Source: TMED108 sp036166415
GTDB lineage: Bacteria; Fidelibacterota; Marinisomatia; Marinisomatales; TCS55
NCBI GenBank assembly: GCA_036166415.1
Contig: JAYZHP010000004.1
Location: forward strand, 1 to 11,808
Reading direction: 5' to 3'
Length of the DNA: 11,808 bases
Shown: in pieces, positions 7,063 through 11,808 of the stretch
Numbering within the stretch: the stretch's first letter is position 1
Layout: each line of letters opens with the position of its first letter
The notes under the pieces: model-generated
The model's database searches: none
What the model was told of the DNA's origin: nothing
What the model saw: the letters and a program-made list of their open reading frames with translations, nothing else
Made by a program: the position numbers and the translations under genes

Positions 7063-8379
7063 TTGTCAGAATTAAAAAAATCATTAGGACTAATTGATGG
7101 TATTTCATTATTAATTGGAATTACTATTGGTTCAGCTATTTTTGCCACACCTCAAATTATTGCATCTTATAGTGTTTCATTTTTCAGCATCATCTTGCTT
7201 TGGATAGTTGTCACTTGTTTCGTTTTTATCGGTTCATTGATTTATGCTGAGCTAGGATCTCGTTTTCCTAATACTGGAGGAGAGTATATTTATATTAATA
7301 AGGCTTTTGGTCCTTTTTGGGGATTTATTTTTGGATGGTCTCAATTATTAATTATTAGGACCAGCCCCGCTGCAGGAATAAGTCTAATTACTGCAAATTA
7401 TATCGGATATTTTATTGAAATGAATCAATTTCAAAAAAATATTGTAGCGATTGCCATTATCATCATATTTGGTATAATTAATTTTATGGGCGTTGAAAGA
7501 GCTAGCGCATACAATAAATTTTCATCCTTAGTAAAGACAATAGGGATTGTTGTATTTACATTTGCTGGGTTGATGATTTTTGGCGGAGATTTTTCAAATT
7601 TACCTGAGTCTATAAATTCTACTCAAAATTTAGGTCCGATAGGAAATGCGGTAGCTGCAATAATTTTAATCCTATTCTCTTATTTGGGTTGGGATAGGGT
7701 TGGCTATGTTGCCGGAGAGATGAAAAATCCCAAAGATATTATTCCGCGGACGATGTTTTATGGAATTGGTACGATTGCAATTATATATCTTAGTGCAAAT
7801 CTTTTATATCATACAGTAATGGGATTAGAGGGTGTGAGAAATAGCAATATTGTTGCATCAGATACCGCATCCATCCTCTTTGGTAATATAGGAGCTTCAA
7901 TAGTATCCATGATTGTGATTATTTCAGCTACAGGAAGTATTAATGGGACAATGATGTCGGCTAGTAGACTGTACTACGCTATGGCCAAGGATGGGTTATT
8001 ATTTAGCTGGTTTAACCATATTCATCCAAGTTTTAAAACACCTACGCACTCAATCATCGCCCATTGTATATGGGGAATAACCTTACTTGTAGTCAGACAA
8101 AATTTTGAAACCATTGTGTCTGGAATGGTGTTTACGATTCTTATATTTTATATTGTAACTACTTTAGCCCTATTTAGATTCAGAAAATTAAATATTGGCC
8201 AGGAGGGATATCGCATCCCTTTTTATCCATTATTACCGTTAATATATCTAATTGGATTAATTGTGCTCGTATCATTAAGATTATTTTATCAATTTAATTT
8301 ATCAATTCAGGATTTAAGCTTTGTGCTGACAGGGGTGCCAATTTATTTTCTTTTTTTTAAGCAGAAAGTTAATCGCTAA
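7063..8379 (+). CDS. APC-superfamily amino acid permease
   Basis: This 438-residue protein has about twelve predicted helices. It carries the APC TM1 signature LIGITIGSAIFATPQII (17-33; unwound G-S-A/G-IF segment for substrate binding), then AELGSRFPNTGGEYIYINKAFGP (62-84) leading into TM3, and in TM6 LFSYLGWDRVGYVAGEMKNP followed by KDIIPR. These are typical of LAT/SteT-like amino acid exchangers and related permeases. The substrate is not readable. It lies opposite tdh-kbl, so threonine or another amino acid metabolised by that pathway is a possible but unproven cargo. The start is TTG at 7063: it is the only start codon between the in-frame stop at 7042-7044 and the TM1 motif that leaves a normal N-terminus (SELKKSLGLIDG). 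No Shine-Dalgarno sequence is evident, which fits coupling to the gene 18 nt upstream. Confidence 0.92.
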   Translation: MSELKKSLGLIDGISLLIGITIGSAIFATPQIIASYSVSFFSIILLWIVVTCFVFIGSLIYAELGSRFPNTGGEYIYINKAFGPFWGFIFGWSQLLIIRTSPAAGISLITANYIGYFIEMNQFQKNIVAIAIIIIFGIINFMGVERASAYNKFSSLVKTIGIVVFTFAGLMIFGGDFSNLPESINSTQNLGPIGNAVAAIILILFSYLGWDRVGYVAGEMKNPKDIIPRTMFYGIGTIAIIYLSANLLYHTVMGLEGVRNSNIVASDTASILFGNIGASIVSMIVIISATGSINGTMMSASRLYYAMAKDGLLFSWFNHIHPSFKTPTHSIIAHCIWGITLLVVRQNFETIVSGMVFTILIFYIVTTLALFRFRKLNIGQEGYRIPFYPLLPLIYLIGLIVLVSLRLFYQFNLSIQDLSFVLTGVPIYFLFFKQKVNR

Positions 8380-8403
8380 CTTTAGCCCCATTATTTAATC
8401 AGA

Positions 8404-8409
8404 TATAAT
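8404..8409 (+). promoter_or_regulatory. Perfect -10 box TATAAT immediately upstream of parA
   Basis: TATAAT ends five bases before the parA ATG (8415). Initiation 6-7 nt after the box would fall on or next to the start codon, giving a leaderless or near-leaderless parA mRNA. I see no convincing -35 hexamer at 8380-8386 (CTTTAGC), so promoter status rests on the -10 box and position alone. Confidence 0.4.
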
Positions 8410-8414
8410 TAATT

Positions 8415-9179
8415 ATGAGTAAAATTGTTTCACTAACAAATCAAAAAGGCGGAGTTGGAAAAACAACTACCTCTGTTAATCTTGCAGTAAGTTTTGCAGT
8501 TTCAGAGGTAAAGACTTTGCTGATTGATTTAGATCCACAATCAAATGCTACGACAGGTCTAGAGGCATTGATTGAAAATCCTCAAGGAACAATTTATGAT
8601 TCAATCGTTGGAAAAGAAAAAGCTTCAAATGTTATCAGTTCGACAAAATTGGATTGTTTAGATATCATTACTTCAACAAATGATTTAGTTGGAGCAGAAG
8701 TAGAATTAGTAAATCTAATGGCGCGCGAAAGGCAACTTGAAAAAGCATTGAAATCGGTACAAAAAAAATATGACTACATTTTAATTGACTGCCCACCATC
8801 ACTTGGTTTATTAACATTAAATGCGCTAACCTGTTCAAACTCAATAATTATTCCAATTCAGTGTGAATATTATGCCCTAGAAGGATTAGGTCAGTTATTA
8901 AACACCTTCCGATTGGTTCAAAAGAATTTAAATCCAAAACTTGAAATTGAAGGCGTTCTGCTAACGATGTATGATTCTAGATTGAACCTTTCCAGTCAAG
9001 TAGCAGATGAGGTGAGAAGTTTTTTTAAGGACAAAATATTTGAAACCGTTATCAATAGAAATGTTCGTTTAAGCGAGGCGCCAAGTTTTGGAAAGCCAGC
9101 ACTGCTTTACGATGCAAATTCTACAGGTGCTCAAAATTATTTATCCTTAGTTGAGGAGATATTACATAATGGCAACTAA
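8415..9179 (+). CDS. parA: Chromosome partitioning ATPase ParA (Soj)
   Basis: This is a 254-residue ParA/Soj-type ATPase of the chromosomal (short, no N-terminal HTH) class. Seen: deviant Walker A QKGGVGKTTTSVNLA with signature Lys11 and Lys16; Walker A' LLIDLDPQSNAT (35-46); Walker B YILIDCPPSLGLLTLNAL (121-138, Asp125); and PIQCEYYALEGLGQL, a standard ParA segment. Family knowledge: ATP-bound dimers coat DNA non-specifically, and ParB bound at parS stimulates hydrolysis, which moves the origin region apart. The ATG start gives the canonical MSKIVSLTNQ N-terminus. There is no Shine-Dalgarno sequence, and a TATAAT ends five bases upstream. It overlaps parB by 11 nt. Adjacent rsmG/mnmG, common neighbours of parAB in many bacteria, are absent; a permease precedes it instead. 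Confidence 0.97.
   Translation: MSKIVSLTNQKGGVGKTTTSVNLAVSFAVSEVKTLLIDLDPQSNATTGLEALIENPQGTIYDSIVGKEKASNVISSTKLDCLDIITSTNDLVGAEVELVNLMARERQLEKALKSVQKKYDYILIDCPPSLGLLTLNALTCSNSIIIPIQCEYYALEGLGQLLNTFRLVQKNLNPKLEIEGVLLTMYDSRLNLSSQVADEVRSFFKDKIFETVINRNVRLSEAPSFGKPALLYDANSTGAQNYLSLVEEILHNGN
9153..9158 (+). promoter_or_regulatory. Ribosome binding site deciding the parB start
   Basis: GAGGAG inside the 3' end of parA stands 10 nt before ATG 9169. It argues for that ATG over a longer frame from TTG 9151, which would overlap this site and add a non-family MRRYYI extension before the conserved MATKRLGKGLEALI. Confidence 0.65.
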
Positions 9180-10041
9180 GAGACTAGGAAAAGGACTTGA
9201 AGCTTTAATTCGTTCGGATCATGCCGTAAAAAAAGAGCATATAAGCCACTCTGGCGTTACGCAAATATTATTATCAAAGATTAAAGCAAATCCTTATCAA
9301 CCAAGAAAAGAGTTTAATAAGGATGCTTTGACTGACCTCGCTTCATCAATCAAGCAAAAAGGAGTTATTAGTCCAATTACTGTATGTGAAGAAGGTAATG
9401 GTTATATTTTAATCGCTGGAGAGCGAAGGCTCAGGGCATCTAAGTTAATTAAGCTTAAAGAGATTCCAGCATACATCATGGAAGTAAAAAATGATTCAGA
9501 TATGATGCAAATAGCTCTTATTGAAAATATCCAACGAGAAAATTTAAATCCAATGGAAGAATCCGAAGCATATGCATTATTAAATAACCAATTCAAACTT
9601 TCACAAAAAGATATTGCAAAATCTGTTGGGAAAAATAGATCTACTATAACAAATTCATTAAGATTGCTTCAGCTTCCTTCGGAAATACGCAAAAGCCTCA
9701 AACATGATAAAATTTCTGCAGGCCATGCTCGCGCCATTCTTTCTATGTCCACAAAGACTGGAATGCTAAAGCTTTGGAAAATGATTTTAAAAGATGGGCT
9801 ATCTGTAAGGTCTGCAGAAAAAGTTGCTAAAGGTTCAGCTAAGATCAAGTCAGCTAAAACAAAAAGCCTCAAAACAAAAAGTAAATCTACTCGCTCTTTA
9901 GAAAATGAACTGATTTCAATTCTTGGCACAAAAGTTAATTTGAATGCTAGGGGAAATCAATCCGGATCAATATCAATTGAGTATTTTACCCATGATGATC
10001 TTGAGCGAATATTAGAATTATTACGAAGCATAGATAATTAA
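9169..10041 (+). CDS. parB: Chromosome partitioning protein ParB (CTP-dependent parS-binding clamp)
   Basis: This 290-residue ParB/Spo0J has all domains in order. The N-terminal ParA-stimulating motif RLGKGLEALI is at 5-14. The ParB/sulfiredoxin-like CTP-binding domain follows, with NPYQPRKEF (41-49), GERRLRA (84-90) and ENIQRENLNPMEE (119-131). The helix-turn-helix lies at about 144-167 (LSQKDIAKSVGKNRSTITNS). A basic Lys/Ser-rich linker spans about 219-242, and a short C-terminal dimerisation domain about 244-289 (LENELISILGTKVNLN...). Family knowledge: ParB loads at parS, binds CTP and slides as a clamp, stimulating ParA. Start chosen as above; it overlaps the parA stop, implying coupling. 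The linker contains repeated K-S/T-K units. I noticed no parS palindrome (GTTTCACGTGAAAC-like) in this window, so the site probably lies elsewhere. Confidence 0.97.
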   Translation: MATKRLGKGLEALIRSDHAVKKEHISHSGVTQILLSKIKANPYQPRKEFNKDALTDLASSIKQKGVISPITVCEEGNGYILIAGERRLRASKLIKLKEIPAYIMEVKNDSDMMQIALIENIQRENLNPMEESEAYALLNNQFKLSQKDIAKSVGKNRSTITNSLRLLQLPSEIRKSLKHDKISAGHARAILSMSTKTGMLKLWKMILKDGLSVRSAEKVAKGSAKIKSAKTKSLKTKSKSTRSLENELISILGTKVNLNARGNQSGSISIEYFTHDDLERILELLRSIDN

Positions 10042-10044
10042 AAA

Positions 10045-10821
10045 ATGAAACCAAGTCGATATACTTTTTTAATTGTGCCTGACCATGATGGAGATAGTAG
10101 GCGATTTTCAATATCAAGGAATGGAACACTATTTATTTTGATATCATTCATTATATCGATCGTAGCTGTAGTCTTATCTTATATTTATCTTATTCCTATC
10201 GCGGTTGACTATACTCGTATGGATTATCGGTATAATGAAGTGATTGGTGAAAGAATTGAAGTTTTAGAATTATACAGAGACCTTGAAAGAATGAAGCAGA
10301 TGGAAATCGTTGTTCAAAAAGCCTTAGGTATGGATCTTGGTGAAAGCGATTCTACCGATTCAGGGCTATCCAAAATGATGGATGATTACCCAATTAAATT
10401 AACCTATCTTGATAACGTGCCGTCTTTATTGCCAGCTGCAGGTGTCTTAACGCAAGATATGATAGTTTCCAATAAAGAGGATATTAGAGAACATTTCGGG
10501 GTTGATATTGCAGTTCCACTAGGTGAGCCCGTAATGGCATCAGCATCAGGACAAGTTGTATTTTCTGGATGGACGACAGAACTTGGAAACTTGGTGATTA
10601 TTTATCATGGAAATGAGTATTTTACTTACTATGGTCACAATGAATTAATATTAGTAAAACCTTACGAAAAAGTTAAGCGAGGTGATGTAATTTCAACTTC
10701 TGGAAATTCAGGAATAAGTTCAGGACCTCATCTTCATTTTGAAATTTGGAAAGATGGGGAACCTATTGATCCTTTATTGTATTTTCCAGAGCTAAATCAA
10801 TCAAATATTAGTGTGAAATAA
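10045..10821 (+). CDS. Membrane-anchored M23 (LytM-type) peptidoglycan endopeptidase
   Basis: This 258-residue protein has a cytoplasmic N-terminus (1-27), one membrane helix at about 28-50, a short charged coiled-coil-like stretch (about 62-95) and a periplasmic M23 domain from about 135. The metallopeptidase residues are all present: His150 and Asp154 in HFGVD, His198 in YYGHNEL, and His229/His231 in GPHLHFEIW. By analogy with LytM, His150, Asp154 and His231 bind zinc, with His198 and His229 catalytic, so it should be active on peptide crosslinks. It lies 3 nt after parB and 3 nt before the bactofilin gene. M23 endopeptidases are known bactofilin partners in cell-shape control (H. pylori Csd1/CcmA, Hyphomonas LmdC/BacA). 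The N-terminal tail YTFLIVPDHDGDSRRFSISR alternates like a beta hairpin and may dock to bactofilin (inference). No Shine-Dalgarno sequence is seen. Confidence 0.93.
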   Translation: MKPSRYTFLIVPDHDGDSRRFSISRNGTLFILISFIISIVAVVLSYIYLIPIAVDYTRMDYRYNEVIGERIEVLELYRDLERMKQMEIVVQKALGMDLGESDSTDSGLSKMMDDYPIKLTYLDNVPSLLPAAGVLTQDMIVSNKEDIREHFGVDIAVPLGEPVMASASGQVVFSGWTTELGNLVIIYHGNEYFTYYGHNELILVKPYEKVKRGDVISTSGNSGISSGPHLHFEIWKDGEPIDPLLYFPELNQSNISVK

Positions 10822-10824
10822 ATT

Positions 10825-11184
10825 ATGGCTAAAAACGATTATAAAGATGTACATACAATGATTGGCACAGATGCTGTTATCCAAGGCAATGTTACCTGCC
10901 AGGGTGGCGTTGCTGTCTATGGAAAAGTATTTGGCGATGTTGTTTCAGAGGGGCCAGTACGAATTGCTCGCGGAGGAGAAGTTCATGGAAATGTGCAAGC
11001 TAATGACTCTCAAATAGGCGGCATGGTAGATGGAAATGTTCGAGTAGAAAATAGAGCAGTTTTAGGATCTGAGTGCAACTTAAAAGGGGATTTAGTATAT
11101 AGAACCCTAGTAATTGAAGAAGGCGCTCAGTTCCAAGGGCATTGCGTAATGGTTGAAAACGAAACTCCACCAAGTGATAGTTAA
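10825..11184 (+). CDS. Bactofilin (polymer-forming cytoskeletal protein)
   Basis: This 119-residue protein is nearly all bactofilin domain (DUF583/PF04519), a right-handed beta-solenoid with rungs visible as repeated G-x-V/hydrophobic turns: IGTDAVIQGNVTCQGGVAVYG (13-33), GDVVSEGPVRIARGGEVHGN (37-56), QIGGMVDGNVRVENRAVLGS (63-82) and LKGDLVYRTLVIEEGAQFQG (86-105). Bactofilins polymerise without nucleotide into filaments that scaffold cell-wall enzymes or other proteins. The tails are short: MAKNDYKDVHTM at the front, with no evident hydrophobic membrane-targeting patch, and an acidic/proline tail at the end. It sits 3 nt after its likely partner M23 peptidase and downstream of parAB. In Myxococcus, bactofilins scaffold ParAB, so a segregation link is also conceivable. 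There is no Shine-Dalgarno sequence. Confidence 0.95.
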   Translation: MAKNDYKDVHTMIGTDAVIQGNVTCQGGVAVYGKVFGDVVSEGPVRIARGGEVHGNVQANDSQIGGMVDGNVRVENRAVLGSECNLKGDLVYRTLVIEEGAQFQGHCVMVENETPPSDS

Positions 11185-11186
11185 AT

Positions 11187-11205
11187 AGATAGACTATCTT
11201 TTTTT
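11187..11205 (+). repeat. Short inverted repeat plus T7 before atpZ
   Basis: AGATAG-A-CTATCT (11187-11199) is a perfect 13-base inverted repeat with a single central base, overlapping a run of seven T (11199-11205) that touches the atpZ ATG. As a hairpin it could form only a weak 4-bp stem with a 5-nt loop, so it is at best an inefficient attenuator; as DNA it could be a small binding site. It fills the only gap over 3 nt between parA and the right edge. Confidence 0.4.
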
Positions 11206-11448
11206 ATGACAAAAAACGATGATGATTTCATTCAAAGAACATTGAATGAATTTCAACGTTTCTTAAGATTATCTGCTCCAGCAGCAAGCGCTTCAAATAC
11301 TCTTTTAGGGGGTATTATAAGTTTATCGCTAATTGGTTATGTTATCGATATAAATTTTGATACCTATCCAACTTTTTTTATCATTGGGCTTTTATTTGGA
11401 TTGATTGTTGGTCTTTATCAATTGTACAAATTCATAAATAAAAAATGA
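11206..11448 (+). CDS. atpZ: AtpZ/AtpI-family ATP synthase accessory protein (ATPase gene 1 type)
   Basis: This 80-residue protein has two membrane helices (about 32-48 and 56-76). It carries the ATPase_gene1 pattern: LGGIISLSLIGYVIDINF, then TYPTFFIIGLLFGLIVGLYQ, i.e. 'GyxxDxxxxTxPxxxxxGxxxGxxxGxyxLyk'. The N-terminal 20 residues are charged and soluble (DDDFIQRTLNEFQRFLRL). Family knowledge: such proteins are encoded at the head of F0F1 ATP synthase operons and are implicated in c-ring assembly/stability or Mg2+ uptake; they are not part of the core enzyme. It overlaps the next small membrane gene as ATGA. No Shine-Dalgarno sequence: the ATG follows a T7 tract. The symbol is given by family, and AtpI would be an equally used label. 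Confidence 0.85.
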   Translation: MTKNDDDFIQRTLNEFQRFLRLSAPAASASNTLLGGIISLSLIGYVIDINFDTYPTFFIIGLLFGLIVGLYQLYKFINKK

Positions 11449-11808
11449 AACAGTTACCAAATTATATTTTGCTTGCAGTATTAATTATAATCATTGGCTT
11501 TACTGTATATCCAAATAACAAAATTGAAATTGTCGTGGGGACTTTAACGCCATTTACCATTGCCTTGATTGAAACTTTTTTACTATTAAATACTAGCCAA
11601 ATCAATGCTCTTTCTACTACTAGAATATTAATGATCGGCTTCGTTTTGAAGATGATATTTTTTGCACCCTTTTTATTAGCTCTTATTCACTTTTATGCTT
11701 TTAACACTCACTCATTTGTGTTTAGCTTTTTAGGTTCTTTTATAGCGTTTCATACGTTGGAAGCAATGTTTATAAATTCACTTTTTAACCATAAACAAAA
11801 AAAGTATT
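11445..11808 (+). CDS. AtpI-like small membrane protein, partial
   Basis: An open frame starts at ATG 11445, overlaps the atpZ stop as ATGA, and runs to the right edge with 121 codons and no stop. Four hydrophobic segments lie at about 8-22, 26-48, 61-84 and 90-113, with polar landmarks NTSQINALSTTR (49-60), Lys69 in helix 3 and HTLEAMFINSLFNHKQKK (103-120) at the end. Size and topology match the second small protein (AtpI, 'ATP synthase I chain') that lies between atpZ and atpB in many operons. Sequence motifs alone are weak, so the assignment rests on position and topology. The basic HKQKK end suggests that the stop is near. atpB (subunit a) would be expected just beyond the window. Confidence 0.75.
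   Translation, partial: MKQLPNYILLAVLIIIIGFTVYPNNKIEIVVGTLTPFTIALIETFLLLNTSQINALSTTRILMIGFVLKMIFFAPFLLALIHFYAFNTHSFVFSFLGSFIAFHTLEAMFINSLFNHKQKKY

Noticed and set aside
9151..9168. Longer ParB starting at TTG 9151 (adds MRRYYI)
   Set aside because: The extension overlaps the ribosome binding site GAGGAG, and the family N-terminus (KRLGKGLEALI) begins right after ATG 9169.
9669..9929. Minus-strand open frame inside parB
   Set aside because: Antisense shadow of a well-conserved parB region; no independent evidence.
8380..10044. parS or DnaA-box cluster near parAB
   Set aside because: Reading for GTTTCACGTGAAAC-like palindromes and TTATCCACA-like boxes found no convincing match; TTATCC occurrences (e.g. 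near 4512, 8224, 9141) diverge after the first six bases.
1..11808. Mobile element, phage, CRISPR or tRNA/rRNA gene
   Set aside because: No transposase, integrase, terminal or direct repeats, spacer array or tRNA-like cloverleaf seen; every stretch over 100 bases is occupied by a recognised gene or coding frame.

Overview
This window looks like a chromosomal segment of a low-GC (about one third G+C by eye), probably free-living bacterium. I see no phage, plasmid, transposon or CRISPR signs. Three things point to the FCB side of the tree (Bacteroidota/Chlorobiota/Ca. Marinimicrobia-like), with a marine SAR406-type organism as my best guess: the gene order parA-parB-M23 peptidase-bactofilin-atpZ-atpI, a SecD that resembles homologues from that group, and sparse Shine-Dalgarno sequences. 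This placement is inference from gene content and order and was not tested phylogenetically.

The left half (1-6412) is read entirely from the minus strand. Going in the direction of transcription it holds tdh-kbl (threonine to 2-amino-3-oxobutyrate to glycine plus acetyl-CoA), overlapping by 4 nt if kbl starts at its likely GTG. Next come secD-secF (the membrane-embedded accessory pair of the Sec translocase), overlapping by ATGA and followed by a clear intrinsic terminator. Then comes an EamA/DMT-type exporter, and last a methylated-DNA-protein cysteine methyltransferase (ogt-like) cut by the left edge just before its active site.

The right half (6505-11808) is read from the plus strand and diverges from tdh across a 92-bp intergenic region. 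It begins with an unrecognised five-helix membrane protein and an APC-family amino-acid permease. After a 35-bp gap carrying a perfect TATAAT box come parA, parB, a membrane-anchored M23 endopeptidase, a small bactofilin, and two small membrane proteins of the AtpZ/AtpI type. The second of these runs off the right edge, where the F0F1 ATP synthase operon would be expected.

Functionally the right block joins chromosome segregation (ParAB), cell-shape control (bactofilin scaffold plus peptidoglycan endopeptidase) and ATP synthase assembly genes in one tightly packed run. The permease lying opposite tdh-kbl suggests, without proving, amino-acid (possibly threonine) uptake feeding catabolism. The points most worth a second look are the ParAB/M23/bactofilin coupling, a predicted N-terminal cytoplasmic hairpin on the peptidase, a possibly leaderless parA mRNA, and two hairpin-plus-T-tract elements that touch the start codon of the next gene.
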